Shown here piece after piece: positions 26,166 to 35,534 of a DNA stretch of 64,000 nt. How positions within the stretch are numbered: position 1 is the first letter of the stretch; every line of letters starts with the position of its first letter. Origin of the DNA: Trebonia sp963822615 (GTDB lineage Bacteria; Actinomycetota; Actinomycetes; Streptosporangiales; Streptosporangiaceae); NCBI GenBank assembly GCA_963822615.1, contig CAWGIM010000021.1, positions 1,114,674-1,178,673 of the forward strand. The letters are read 5' to 3'. The position numbers and the translations under genes were made by a program. Under the pieces are notes generated by a model. That model was not told where the DNA came from. It worked only from the letters and a program-made list of their open reading frames with translations, and searched no databases.

Positions 26166-27533
26166 CAACAAGCCGGGGTCCAGGCTGATCAAGGCGGCCG
26201 GCGGCGTCGCCTGGCGGCCTGGCCCCGACGGCCAGCCGGAGATCCTGCTGGTCCACCGGAAGAAGTACGACGACTGGTCGCTGCCCAAGGGCAAGACCGA
26301 GCCTGGCGAGACGCTGCCGGTAACCGCCGTCCGCGAGGTGATGGAAGAAGGCGGCGCGCGGCTCGCGCTCGGCCGCCGCCTCGCCTCGGTCCGGTACAGC
26401 GTGGGCGGCCGCCCCAAGCGGGTGCACTACTGGGCGGCCCGGGTGCTGTCGGTCGACGACCGGGCGGTGCCCAACTCCGAGGTCGACGAGGTCACCTGGC
26501 TGCCCGCCGACCGGGCGGTGGCCAAGGTCACCTACACCCACGACCACGGCGTGCTGGCCGAGTTCGCCGCCCGCCCGGTCGGCACCGTGCCGCTGATCCT
26601 GCTGCGCCACGCCAAGGCCCACGACAAGCACGGCTGGAAGCGTGAGGACGCGGTCCGCCCGCTGGCCGACGCGGGCCGGGCCGACGCCAAGGCCCTGGCC
26701 GACCTGCTCGCCTGCTTCGCCCCCAAGCCGCGGCTGATCAGCTCGACCGCCGCCCGCTGCCTGGACACCCTCCGCCCGCTGTCGCACCTGACCGGCGAGC
26801 CGGTGCGGGAAGAGCCGTCCCTCTACATTCACCACAAGTCATCCCAAACGGGTGCGCCTGACTCGGCCGACCCGCTAGTGACCCTGGTCCGCGAGGTGAT
26901 CGCGGCCGGGGAGCCGGCCGTGCTGTGCGCCCACCGCGAGAACATCCCGGCCCTGCGCAAAGCGGCGCTGGCCGCGCTGGCCAGCCTGGAGCGAGACGAC
27001 CCGGCCGCCGGGGTGGCCGCCGGGCCGGACGCCGGGCCGGACGCCGGGGCGGCCGCCAGGCCAGCCGGCCTGTCCGAGCTGCCCAAGGAATGGGACGACC
27101 CGCTGCCTACGGCCGGCTTCTGGGTGCTGAACATCGCGCTGCCCGGGTCCGGGCCAGCCGCCTCCGGGCCAGCCGCCTCCGGGCCAGCCGCCTCTGGCCG
27201 GCCGCGCCCGAGCCGGCCGCCTCCGGGCCAGCCGCCGCCGAGCCGGGCGGGTCTGACCCGGCTGACCCGGCCGGCCGGTACGACGCGCCGCCGCAGGCGC
27301 CGGGCCGCCGCTGGTGGCAGCGGATCCGGGCCAGGGGCGCCGCCCGTGCGGTGACCCCGGCGGCCCCGGTGGCCTCGCTCGGCGGCCAGCCTGCGGGCCA
27401 GTTCGCGGGCACCGGCCCGGCGGCGGGACCGGGCCCGGCTGGCCCGGTTCAAGCGGCCTCCGGCCCAGCCGACGCCGACCGCCCGGTCGGCGTGCTGATC
27501 TCAGCCGACCGCTACGACCTGTCCGAGTCCTGA
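26158..27533 (+). CDS. Nudix hydrolase fused to histidine-phosphatase domain (MutT1-like), tail unclear
   Basis: Residues 10-135 are a Nudix domain with the box G45-x5-E51-x7-R59-E60-V-x-E63-E64 (SLPKGKTEPGETLP, REVMEEGG). Residues 145-330 are an RHG phosphatase (LILLRHAKAHD; LISSTAARCLDTL; AVLCAHRENIPAL). This two-domain layout is that of mycobacterial MutT1, which cleans 8-oxo-nucleotides and diadenosine polyphosphates. The domains end near WVLNIALPG (base 27145). After that the first frame runs to a stop at 27354, while a second frame with more protein-like sequence (GRRWWQRIRARG) runs to TGA 27533. A shift in the repeated stretch 27151-27195 probably separates them. Confidence 0.85.
27151..27195 (+). 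repeat. 15-base tandem repeat, three copies, in the MutT1-like tail
   Basis: GGGCCAGCCGCCTCC is repeated at 27151, 27166 and 27181, the last copy with one change at its end. It encodes GPAAS repeats and is the likely site of the reading-frame ambiguity in this gene. Confidence 0.9.
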
Positions 27534-28423
27534 GCCCGGCCAGGCCGGGCCAACCCCGCTGGCTCCTGTCCCGCTGGTTCTTGTCCCGCTGGCTCTTGTC
27601 CCGCTGGCACGGACTCGTGCTCGGCCGGCCCGGCCGGCTCGTCCTGGGCCCGCGCCTGCTCGTCCTGGGCCCCCGCCGGCTTCTCGTCCTCGGCCGGCGC
27701 CACCTGGTTGTCCTCGGCCGGCAGCGCGAGCAGGGCGGCCGCGGACTTCTTCCGTCGCCGCCGCAGCCGCAGCAGCACCAGGGCGGCGATCAGCACCACC
27801 GCCGCGATCGCCGCGTACAGGGAGTAGCTGGTGATGTCGTTGTAGATGGTGGTGATGTGCTGGCCGGCGAAGTAGCCGACACTCACCCAGGTGCCGACCC
27901 AGAGCGCGGCGCCGAGCGCGTTGAAGGCCGCGAACTTGAGCCAGTGCATGTGGGTGATGCCGGCGATCAGCCCGTTGGCCTGGCGCAGCCCTTCGATGAA
28001 GCGGGCGATCGTGATGATCTTGCCGCCGTGGTGCTCGAAGAAGGACTCGGCGTGCTCCAGCCGCTGGGGCGTGATGAAGACGTACCGGCCCCAGCGCAGC
28101 ACCAGCGCCCGCCCGCCGAAGCGTCCGATGAGGTACCCGATGTTGTCGCCGATCACCGCGGCGACGAACCCGACGACGCCCACCGCCACCACGTTGAGCC
28201 GTCCTGATCCGGCGTAGATGGCGCCGGCGATCAGCACCGTCTCGCCCGGGACCGGGATGCCGAAGTCTTCGATCAGCACGAGCAGCGCGATAGCCCACAG
28301 CCCGTAGTGGGTAAGCGGGCCGGACAGCGAGTTGAGGAAGCCCGGCAGTGCTGGCGGCCCCCCGGCGCTGGCCCGCACTAGGTGGGCGAGCCCGGCGTGG
28401 ACCGGCCCGGTGCTGGTCTGCAC
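27512..28423 (-). CDS. DedA-family (VTT/SNARE-associated) membrane protein
   Basis: 303 residues from a GTG at 28423; the core is clear. It has several membrane helices, the re-entrant motif GIPVPGETVLIAGAIYAGSG with its conserved glutamate, GYLIGRFGGRALVLRWGRYV, and FFEHHGGKIITIARFIEGLR with the essential arginine. DedA proteins flip or move lipid carriers and support envelope and pH homeostasis. The C-terminus is a charged tail ending in AGQEP repeats that run into the convergent MutT1-like gene. The first 16 residues are encoded by one copy of a 37-base repeat that is also found outside the gene, so a start further in, for example GTG 28378, should be considered. Confidence 0.88.
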   Translation of the reverse strand: MQTSTGPVHAGLAHLVRASAGGPPALPGFLNSLSGPLTHYGLWAIALLVLIEDFGIPVPGETVLIAGAIYAGSGRLNVVAVGVVGFVAAVIGDNIGYLIGRFGGRALVLRWGRYVFITPQRLEHAESFFEHHGGKIITIARFIEGLRQANGLIAGITHMHWLKFAAFNALGAALWVGTWVSVGYFAGQHITTIYNDITSYSLYAAIAAVVLIAALVLLRLRRRRKKSAAALLALPAEDNQVAPAEDEKPAGAQDEQARAQDEPAGPAEHESVPAGQEPAGQEPAGQEPAGLARPGRAQDSDRS

Positions 28424-28509
28424 TAGGTGGGCGAGCCCGGCGTGGACCGGCCCGGTGTGGCTAGGCCTCTGGCACTAGGTGGGCGAGCCCGGCGTGGACC
28501 GGCCCGGTG
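28376..28509. repeat. Three copies of a 37-base direct repeat spanning the RNase D end and DedA start
   Basis: A 37-base unit beginning CACTAGGTGGGCGAGCCC occurs identically at 28376-28412, 28421-28457 and 28473-28509, with spacers of 8 and 15 bases. Copy 3 encodes the last residues of RNase D as read, and copy 1 encodes the first residues of DedA as read. Both ends look like they have grown into repeat DNA. Confidence 0.92.
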
Positions 28510-30142
28510 TTAGCCAACGCGGTGGCGACGGCGGTAAGCAAGGGTCAGTCATCCCCCGGTCGTTGGTCATCCGCCAGTAGCGCGGCGGCAGGTTGCCGTT
28601 CAGCCTAGCCGAGCCGGCCGCCGCGTCGCCCCGGGATAACAGCAAGAAGCCCGTGGTTGCGTCATGATCACAAGAATCGTTACCGCCGCGGCGCCAGTAA
28701 ATCGGCGCGAGTAAGTCTTGCTGACCGGCTGCGTCGGCCGCGGTGGCTGTGGTGTCGGCCGCGTCGGCTGTGGTGGCTGCGTCGGCCGCGGTGGCTGTGG
28801 TGGCCGCGTCGGCTTGTGGCGGCCGCGTGGCGGTGGCCGCGGTGGCGAACGCCGCCTCCAGCGGACCGGAGGTCAGCTCGGCCTGCCAGGGGCGGGCGCC
28901 GTAGCCCGTCAGCGCCGCGGCGATCGCCTGCGCGGTCGCAGGCGACGGCGGTTCCCAGGCCAGGCGGCGCAGCGCGTCCGGTGCCAGCAGGTTCTCCACC
29001 GGTAGCTGGTGCGCGGTGGCGAGCCCGCTGACCGCCTCCCTGGCGGCGGCCAGCCGGGCCGCGGCGGCGGGATCGCGCTCCGCCCAGCGGTGGGCCGGCG
29101 GAGGGCCCGGCGCGGTGGCGGCCCCGGCTACCTCGGGCAGCTCGGAGTCGTCCAGTTCCCTGGCCCGCAGCACGGCGGCCACCCAGCGGTCGGTGTGCTT
29201 GCGCGCGTGGCGGGCGTGGAAGCCGCCGATCCGGTCGAGCTGCGGCCGCTCGGTCGACGGCGGCTTGGCCGCCTCGGCCCGCGCGGCGTCGATGATCGCC
29301 TGGTCGTTCAGCACCCGGCGCGGTGACAGGTCGATGTCCCGGGCGATCTCGTCACGGGTCTGCCACAGCTCGCGAACCACCGCCAGGGCCCGCCGGGTGC
29401 GCACCTTGTGGATGCCGGAGGTGCGCCGCCACGGGTCGGCCCGCGGCGGGGGCGGGGGAGCGGCCGCGATCGCGGCGAACTCCTGGCGCGCCCACTCGGT
29501 CTTGCCCTGCTCACGCAGCTGCTCGGCCAGCGCGTCCCGAAGCTCGGTCAGCACCTCGACGTCAAGGGCCGCGTACTTGAGCATCTCCGTCGGCAGCGGC
29601 CGCACCGACCAGTCGGCGGCGGAGTGCTCCTTGGCCAGCCGGAGCCCCAGTATTTCCTCGAGCATGGTGCCGAGCGCGACCCGCGGGTAGCCGAGCAGCC
29701 GCCCCGCCAGCTCGGTGTCGAACAGCTCGGTCGGCTGGTAGCCGATCTCGGCCAGGCACGGCAGGTCCTGCGAGGCGGCGTGCAGCACCGCCTCCACGTC
29801 GGCCAGGGCGGTGCCGAGCCCCGACAGGTCGGGGCAGGCGATCGGGTCGATGAGCACTGTCCCGGCGCCCGCGCGGCGCAGCTGTATCAGGTAGGCCCGC
29901 TGGCCGTAGCGGTAGCCGGAAGCGCGCTCCGCGTCCACCGCGACCGGGCCGTGGCCGCCTGCCAGCCGGGCGACCGCCTCCGCCAGCTCGTCCGGGCCGG
30001 CCGTCACCGGCGGCAGCCCGTCGGCCGGCTCGAGCAGGTCGACGACCTCCCGGCCGGACTCCGCGCCCTCGCCCTCGCTGGCTTCCCCGAGCTCATCCCG
30101 CGCCGGGGGCACCGTTTCCGACGGGGGACCCGGGGCGGTCAC
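28475..30142 (-). CDS. rnd: Ribonuclease D-like 3'-5' exonuclease with HRDC domain
   Basis: 555 residues. The DEDDy exonuclease domain shows VAVDAERASGYRYGQRAYLIQLR (the DxE motif), VLHAASQDLPCLAE, ELFDTELAGRLLG and YAALDVEVL. An HRDC domain follows from about residue 245 (RTRRALAVVRELWQTRDEIAR). Actinobacterial homologues are about 430 residues; the extra C-terminal 110 residues are low-complexity (Ala/Thr/Asp repeats) and then resemble translated intergenic DNA up to a 37-base repeat, so an upstream frameshift removing the real stop is possible. ATG 30142 overlaps the DUF3000 stop. Confidence 0.87.
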   Translation of the reverse strand: MTAPGPPSETVPPARDELGEASEGEGAESGREVVDLLEPADGLPPVTAGPDELAEAVARLAGGHGPVAVDAERASGYRYGQRAYLIQLRRAGAGTVLIDPIACPDLSGLGTALADVEAVLHAASQDLPCLAEIGYQPTELFDTELAGRLLGYPRVALGTMLEEILGLRLAKEHSAADWSVRPLPTEMLKYAALDVEVLTELRDALAEQLREQGKTEWARQEFAAIAAAPPPPPRADPWRRTSGIHKVRTRRALAVVRELWQTRDEIARDIDLSPRRVLNDQAIIDAARAEAAKPPSTERPQLDRIGGFHARHARKHTDRWVAAVLRARELDDSELPEVAGAATAPGPPPAHRWAERDPAAAARLAAAREAVSGLATAHQLPVENLLAPDALRRLAWEPPSPATAQAIAAALTGYGARPWQAELTSGPLEAAFATAATATRPPQADAATTATAADAATTADAADTTATAADAAGQQDLLAPIYWRRGGNDSCDHDATTGFLLLSRGDAAAGSARLNGNLPPRYWRMTNDRGMTDPCLPPSPPRWLTPGRSTPGSPT

Positions 30143-31053
30143 CGGCGCCGCCGGACGCCCGGGCCGGACGTCCCCGCCCGGCCTGCCTGCCGCCGTGCCC
30201 CAAGCGCCCGGGTGCCCGGCGGCTGAGCGGGCAGGCCCGCGGCTGCGGCCAGTACGTCAGCCCAGGCCAGCACGGCCCCGCAGACCTCGTCGTCGATCTC
30301 GTCGTCGGCCGGGCACCAGGAGGCCCGCAACTCGAACGCGGTGGACGGCGGCTCGTCTTCCTTGGCGCCGTACCCTTCGGTGATCACCCGGGTTACCGTA
30401 CCGCTGGGAGCCAGGTAGCCGGGCGCGTGCAGGTCAAGCGCGTCGGTCAGCCAGGACCAGCCGACCTCGCCGAGCAGCGGGTCGGCGGCCATTTCCTCCT
30501 CCACGTCGGCGTGCACCTGGACGACCACCCGGAAGGCGCCTGCCCAGCCGTCCTGGCCCGCCGGGTCGTACAGCAGCATCAGCCGGGCGGTACCCGCTTC
30601 AATCCCGTCCCGGTAGGCGGTCGCGGCCAGCGCCACCGCCTGCGGCGCGAGCCGCTTCGGGGCGGGCCAGTCCTCGAATTCCAGGTCGTCCCTGACCTCG
30701 GCCACCGCGTCCCGCCCGGCCGCCAGCGCCGCCACCGCGACCGCGAAAACGTCCTCGTCCCCGGTCGTCCCGGGCTCAGCCGGCCCCGAGTTGCCCGGAG
30801 ACACGGTGCCTTCTGGGGATCCCGTGCTGTCCGGAGTCCCCGTGGTGTCCGGAGTCCCCGTGCTGTCTGAAGATCCCGTGCTGTCCGGAGATCCCGCGCC
30901 GCCCGGAAGCACCGTGGCTTCCTGGGCCCGGGCGCTGCCCTGAACCCCCGCGCGGCCCTGTGACAGGGGCCTCCCCGGAGACACCGTGCCGGGTGATGCC
31001 GCGCCAGCGTCCCCGCCTGCCCGCGGCGGCACCGGCTTGTCCGCCAACCTCAT
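30139..31053 (-). CDS. DUF3000 domain protein
   Basis: 304 residues from ATG 31053 (MRLADKPVPPRAGGDAG); a longer start at 31092 is possible. The N-terminal 110 residues are a disordered Ser/Thr/Pro/Gly tract with repeated GSPDSTGTPD-like units. The DUF3000 domain follows: FAVAVAALAAGRDAVAEVRD, WPAPKRLAPQAVALAATAY, and ELRASWCPADDEIDDEVCGA. DUF3000 genes stand directly upstream of RNase D in many actinobacteria, as here with an ATGA overlap, but their function is unknown. The repeat tract is an addition to the usual length of about 200. Confidence 0.85.
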   Translation of the reverse strand: MRLADKPVPPRAGGDAGAASPGTVSPGRPLSQGRAGVQGSARAQEATVLPGGAGSPDSTGSSDSTGTPDTTGTPDSTGSPEGTVSPGNSGPAEPGTTGDEDVFAVAVAALAAGRDAVAEVRDDLEFEDWPAPKRLAPQAVALAATAYRDGIEAGTARLMLLYDPAGQDGWAGAFRVVVQVHADVEEEMAADPLLGEVGWSWLTDALDLHAPGYLAPSGTVTRVITEGYGAKEDEPPSTAFELRASWCPADDEIDDEVCGAVLAWADVLAAAAGLPAQPPGTRALGARRQAGRAGTSGPGVRRRR

Positions 31054-31146
31054 GGCCTGAGCGTACGTCGTGCCTGGCCGCAGCGGGAGCACAGGCGGCC
31101 GGCTACGCGCGCTGCGGTTCGCTCCGCGCGGGGTCCGGCCATGCTG

Positions 31147-31392
31147 TCACGCGGCACGGACGGACCGTCTGGCCGTGGTGGCCGGCGCCGTGTCGCCCAT
31201 GGCCGCTGTGCTGCCGAAGATCACAGTGCCCATGAATACCCCGGCTCCGCAGCCCGAACACACCCACTCGGTACACTCGCCGCCGAGTCCGTCCTGGTCG
31301 GGGCAGTGGTCGTCCGCGTGCAAGCCGGCATGGACCTGCTCGAAGGGCTCTCCGCCACCACATCCGGGACAGTTACCGACCGGCTGCGTCAT
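31147..31392 (-). CDS. Small cysteine-rich protein, probable zinc ribbon
   Basis: 81 residues: an N-terminal CPGCGGG pair, then a HADDHCPDQDGLGGEC segment and a second knuckle CSGCGAG. Two CxxC pairs suggest one zinc ribbon. A 23-residue tail after the second knuckle looks unstructured. It is divergent from hemE. I do not recognise a named family, but the spacing of cysteines and the codon use indicate a real gene. Confidence 0.65.
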   Translation of the reverse strand: MTQPVGNCPGCGGGEPFEQVHAGLHADDHCPDQDGLGGECTEWVCSGCGAGVFMGTVIFGSTAAMGDTAPATTARRSVRAA

Positions 31393-31551
31393 CGCGGCGC
31401 CCCCTACAAGTGCGTGCCTGCTGGCTGGTTATTCCGTGATACTTCGCTTACTGCGCGGTACATGGCTGGACTCGTCCCGATCTTGGCATGTACGCGCCTG
31501 ATTCCGGTGGATCTCCGGCGGCGTGTCGTCCGTCCGGGGTACCCGCTTCGG

Positions 31552-31563
31552 TAGACTCGGCAG
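31552..31563 (+). promoter_or_regulatory. Leaderless-type -10 element before hemE
   Basis: TAGACT (31552-31557) lies exactly six bases before the GTG start of hemE, and there is no ribosome-binding site between them. That is the geometry of a transcript starting at the start codon. Confidence 0.5.
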
Positions 31564-32661
31564 GTGACCCAGCCGACCACGCAGCCGCCGCGGCAGCCGC
31601 CGATCTCGCCGTTCCTCCGCGCCTGCCGGGGCGAGGCGGTGCCGTACACCCCGGTGTGGTTCATGCGCCAGGCAGGCCGGTCGCTGCCGGAGTACCACCG
31701 GGTCCGCGCGGGCATCCCCATGCTGGAGTCCTGCACGCGCCCCGAGCTCATCACCGAGATTACCCTGCAGCCGGTGCGCCGCTACGACGTGGACGCGGCG
31801 ATCCTGTTCAGCGACATCGTGGTGCCGCTGAAGGCGATCGGGGTGGACGTAGAGATCAAGCCGGGCGTCGGCCCGGTGGTCGGCCAGCCGATCCGCACCG
31901 CGAGCGACGTCGAGCGGCTGCGCCCGCTGACCCCGGCCGACGTGCCGTTTCTCAGCGAGGCAGTGAAGTCCCTGGTCGGTGAGCTGGGCGGGAAGCCGCT
32001 GATCGGGTTCGCGGGCGGTCCCTTTACCCTTGCCTCCTACCTGGTGGAGGGTGGCCCGTCCAAGAACCACGACCGGACCAGGGCCCTGATGTACGCGGAC
32101 CCCGCGCTGTGGCACGCGCTGCTCGGCCGGCTGGCGGACATCGCCATCGGCTTCCTGCAGGCGCAGGTCGAGGCCGGGGCGGCCGCGGTCCAGCTGTTCG
32201 ATTCCTGGGCCGGGGTGGTCAGCCCCGAGGACTACCGGCAGTCGATCCTGCCGCACACTCAGCGCATCCTGACCGCGCTGGCCCCCTACGAAGTGCCCCG
32301 GATCCACTTCGGGGTCGGCACCGGCGAGCTGCTCGGGCTGCTCGGCGAAGCCGGGGCCGACGTGGTCGGGGTGGACTGGCGCATCCCGCTCGACGAGGCC
32401 GCGCGCCGGGTCGGCCCCCGGGCAGGCCAGCCCGCCGGCCATGTCACCGCCCTGCAGGGCAACCTCGACCCGGCGGCGCTGCTGGGTGGCTGGGACGTGA
32501 CCGAGCAGCGCGCCCGTGCGGTGCTCGCCCGGGCCGCGGCCATCGGCGGCAACCTGGGCCACGTCTTCAACCTGGGCCACGGCGTGCCGCCGGAGACTGA
32601 CCCGGATGTCCTCGCCCGGCTCACCGACCTGGTCCACCAGGCCACCGCGGTCACCGGTTAA
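31564..32661 (+). CDS. hemE: Uroporphyrinogen decarboxylase
   Basis: 365 residues. The substrate motif PVWFMRQAGRSLPEYHRVR is near the N-terminus, then DAAILFSDIVVPLKAIG, LIGFAGGPFTLASYLVEG, and the C-terminal GNLGHVFNLGHGVPPETDPD. It converts uroporphyrinogen III to coproporphyrinogen III by removing four carboxyl groups. Translation starts at GTG 31564, probably leaderless. Other haem genes lie 6-9 kb further on (hemY, hemQ), separated by unrelated genes. Confidence 0.96.
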   Translation: MTQPTTQPPRQPPISPFLRACRGEAVPYTPVWFMRQAGRSLPEYHRVRAGIPMLESCTRPELITEITLQPVRRYDVDAAILFSDIVVPLKAIGVDVEIKPGVGPVVGQPIRTASDVERLRPLTPADVPFLSEAVKSLVGELGGKPLIGFAGGPFTLASYLVEGGPSKNHDRTRALMYADPALWHALLGRLADIAIGFLQAQVEAGAAAVQLFDSWAGVVSPEDYRQSILPHTQRILTALAPYEVPRIHFGVGTGELLGLLGEAGADVVGVDWRIPLDEAARRVGPRAGQPAGHVTALQGNLDPAALLGGWDVTEQRARAVLARAAAIGGNLGHVFNLGHGVPPETDPDVLARLTDLVHQATAVTG

Positions 32662-32681
32662 GACGGAAGGGCAGCCGGCCG

Positions 32682-33146
32682 GTGCGGATAAGGATCGTGG
32701 GGACCAGCCTGCCCGGCCTCCGCTGCGGCCCGAGCCCGCAACGGCCGTCCGGGCACGACAACGTGCACGTGGCCGTGCAGCGCCGGGGCAAGCCCGCTGA
32801 GCTGCTCGGCCTGGTGCCCGGCGACGCGCCGGAAGCCCGCTGGACGCTTGACGCCACCGTGACCCGGACCGCCGCCGGTGCCATCGACCTGCGCGGCCCC
32901 TACATCCAGGGGCCACCGGGCGGCCGGTTCGTCTACCTCAGCTGGGGCACGGTCGACCAGCCGGGCGGGTTCGAGATGTTCCGGCGGGCCAAGCTCTGGC
33001 TGGAGGCGGTACCGCCAGCGGTGCTGCAAGCCGCGGCGGACCGCGGTGTTCTGGTCGGACGGCTCAGCCTGACCGACGACAAGGGCCACCCGAGCTGCGC
33101 GTCGTTCCGCCCGCCGCTCATCGAATGGTCACCGGCCAGCGACTGA
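32682..33146 (+). CDS. DUF5990 family protein
   Basis: 154 residues from GTG 32682: MRIRIVGTSLPGLRCGPS, NVHVAVQRRGKPAELLGLVP, DLRGPYIQGPPGGRFVYLSW and FEMFRRAKLWLEAVPPAVL. This is the conserved pattern of DUF5990, a soluble beta-rich actinobacterial family without known function. It follows hemE by 20 bases and is probably co-transcribed with it. Confidence 0.8.
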   Translation: MRIRIVGTSLPGLRCGPSPQRPSGHDNVHVAVQRRGKPAELLGLVPGDAPEARWTLDATVTRTAAGAIDLRGPYIQGPPGGRFVYLSWGTVDQPGGFEMFRRAKLWLEAVPPAVLQAAADRGVLVGRLSLTDDKGHPSCASFRPPLIEWSPASD

Positions 33147-33157
33147 GCCCGCCACCC

Positions 33158-33203
33158 GCTGTCGCCCGCGAGCCTTGCGCGCTGTCGCCCGCGAGCCTTG
33201 CGC
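33158..33203 (+). repeat. 23-base perfect tandem duplication
   Basis: A 23-base unit beginning GCTGTCGCCCGCGAGCC occurs at 33158-33180 and again directly at 33181-33203, in the gap between the converging DUF5990 and HNH genes. Confidence 0.9.
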
Positions 33204-33205
33204 GA

Positions 33206-35230
33206 TCATGCCGGGTAGCGCCAGGGCCCTTGGGTGTAGGTGCGGCCGGTTGGTGTGGTCCAGGTGTGCCAGCCGGGCTTGGGCTGGGTGACGGTCCACC
33301 CCGGCAGCTGCTTCACCTGATGGCACCGGCGGCTCCGCGCGCCCGCGTTGCACGCGTCGGTCCGGCCGCCCTGGTCGTAGGGGAGGGCATGCTCGAAGTC
33401 GGAGTCGCGGGCCGGGCGGGTGCAGGTGGGGAACGTGCACTCGTGGTCACGGACCTGGACCAGGCGGCGCAGCCGGGCGGTCGGCTGGTAGGCGATGGTC
33501 TGGTGCCGGTGGTCGCAGGCGTGGGTGGGCACGACGTCGAACCGCACGGCGAGCTGGCGGCCGCCGGGCAGCGTCAGTGCCCAGGTGCCGTATCCGTCAG
33601 CCCGGCTGTCGCGCCCGCCGCCGGTCGGCGCGGTGCGGGTGAGCTGCCAGCCGCCCGGCGGGGCGCCGGGCCAGTGCGGGCCGGCGGGGGGCGTGCCAGG
33701 TCGAGGTTGCCCGTCGGCCAGGCGGCGCAGCTGCACTGCGGTGACGATGATGTTGACCCGCAGGGACAGCCCGGGTGACGGGCCCCGCGGCTGGACTCTT
33801 GGCTGGCCGCTACGATCCCGCGCGATCCCGTGACCGACCGCATATCCGTGATCGTCGACGATCGTGACTTCCCAGCGGCTAGCCGGCGAGCGGGCCGCCG
33901 CGGCGGTGAGTTCGCGGGCCAGGGCCGGGTCGAGGGCACCCAGCAGCCGGTTGTCACCAGGTCGCTCAGCCTGACCCAGGAGGGTGGCCAGCGGGACCGC
34001 GATTTCCGGCAGCGCCGCCTGGCCCGGGCCGCGGGCCAGCTCCCGGCGGAGCGCCAGCCGCGCTCGCGCCGCCGCTGTCCTGCTCGCGGGGCCCAGGCCC
34101 AGGGTCACTGTGCCCGGATCCTCGGAGTCGGGCTCGCCAGGGTTGTCGGAACCGGGAAAGCCGTCGCCTGGGCCGTGATCTTCGGGACAAGGATCGCCGC
34201 CTGGGCCGCTACTATCCGGCCCGGGCTCGTCCGGGCGGCCCGGGCTGTCTCGCGCCCGGGGTCGTCGTCCGGCGGCTGATCGCCGTCCGGCTGACGGGCC
34301 GTCGGCGGGTCGGCGTCAGGTGGCGGGTCGGCGGCGTCGGCCCGGGCGAACGCCACCCGGTCCTGCGCGCTGACGCCGTTGAGCAAGTCAAGGTAGGCCA
34401 GTGCCTGCAGGGAGCTGCCGCTGCGGCCCGGGAACGCCCCGGAAGCCTCGTAGGCGTCAGCGCGGGCGAGGACGTTCGCGTGACCCGACAGTGCCCCCGC
34501 GGCCGGCAGGTCACGGCCAGACAACCCGACCGTGCCGGCCTCCTCGCGGAAGATCGTGACCCGGGCCCGGGTCCTGCTCGGCCCCCGCCCGTCGCCGCTC
34601 GGCCACGTCCGGGGCCACCGTCACCGCGGCCCGCCAGGCCAGCCGCTCCACCTGGAAGTACTTCTTGCCCTCAAGCTCCGGCAGCAGCAGTGCCTCTGCC
34701 TGAGCCGCCTCCGCGTCGCTGAGCGGCTCGAAGACCTGCACCACCAGCCTCGCCTTGGCCAGGGTCAGCGTGCCAGCGGTCAGCAGCGCCCCGATGCCGG
34801 GCAGGCGGGTGCCGAGCGCCCAGGCCAGGGCGGCGAGGTTCCCGGCCGACACCGGGCCCATCGCCAGCGCCCCGGCCACCTCGTAGTTCAGGGAATCGTC
34901 CCAGCCCGCGGGCAGGTCAGCGCGTCGGCGCAGGGCCGGCTCCCCCTCGGAGTCCTCGCGCATCATCGACCGCAGCGCCCCCAGCTTGCGCGCCGCCGCG
35001 TAGGACTCGATCGCGTCCCACTGCCTGGCCGCCCCCACCTGCGCGTCAGTATCAGCGCCCTCGTACAGGTCATCCGGCCCGGCCAGCGCCTCCAGGGCCA
35101 TCGCCAGCGCCGCCGACGGCGGCGCGTCCGCCCAGCGGCCATCGTGCGCGAACGCGGACCGCGCGCCGGGCAAGCTGGGCCGGCCGGGAAGCTCGCCCGG
35201 CGGGAAACTGCGGTCCGACTGCCAGCCCAT
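33206..35230 (-). pseudogene. HNH endonuclease with DUF222 (13E12 repeat family), two frameshifts as read
   Basis: About 675 residues in three frames. N-part (35230 to about 34575): the DUF222 helical domain with DAQVGAARQWDAIESYAAAR and AWALGTRLPGIGALLTAGTL. The middle part continues from about 34570. The C-part (about 34230 to TGA 33206) has the HNH zinc site CTFPTCTRPARDSDFEHALP, YDQGGRTDACN and a final RRCHQVKQLPGW. Shifts lie near 34572 (an extra C in a GC run) and near 34230. These genes are multi-copy in many actinobacteria and are thought to be mobile or selfish elements, so genuine decay is possible here, unlike for dxs. Confidence 0.8.
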
Positions 35231-35534
35231 GCCGCCCTCCGTTCGATAGCCGATCCAGCGGTTGCCTGTAATCGAATACTACGACGAGGGTCTGACATTC
35301 CGGTGTCCACCGCCGCCCGTTTACGGGATAGGCGAAGTGCGGCTTGGGAGCCTCGGAACAAGAGGCCGCCGACAACCAGTGCGTCCCGGACGCGGCCGGC
35401 GGCCGTGCGCGGGTCCCGGGCCCGGCAGGCCCATGGCAGCGCGTCCAGCGGCGACAACGGCCAGTCCCGCACTGTTCACCGCGGGTTCGCGGAGCCCGCT
35501 GGCCGACCGTCGGCGGCAAATGGGACAATAGGGC
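35231..35534. other. Intergenic region between divergent HNH and phosphatase genes
   Basis: No credible coding sequence. It holds a short dyad, TTCGAT at 35242-35247 with ATCGAA at 35271-35276, upstream of the HNH gene. At the right end, GACAAT (35524-35529) lies five bases before the GTG of the phosphatase and looks like a leaderless -10 element. Confidence 0.6.

Noticed and set aside
28376..28509. Possible CRISPR array from three 37-base repeats
   Set aside because: Spacers are only 8 and 15 bases, of unequal length, there are no cas genes, and the repeats overlap coding ends.
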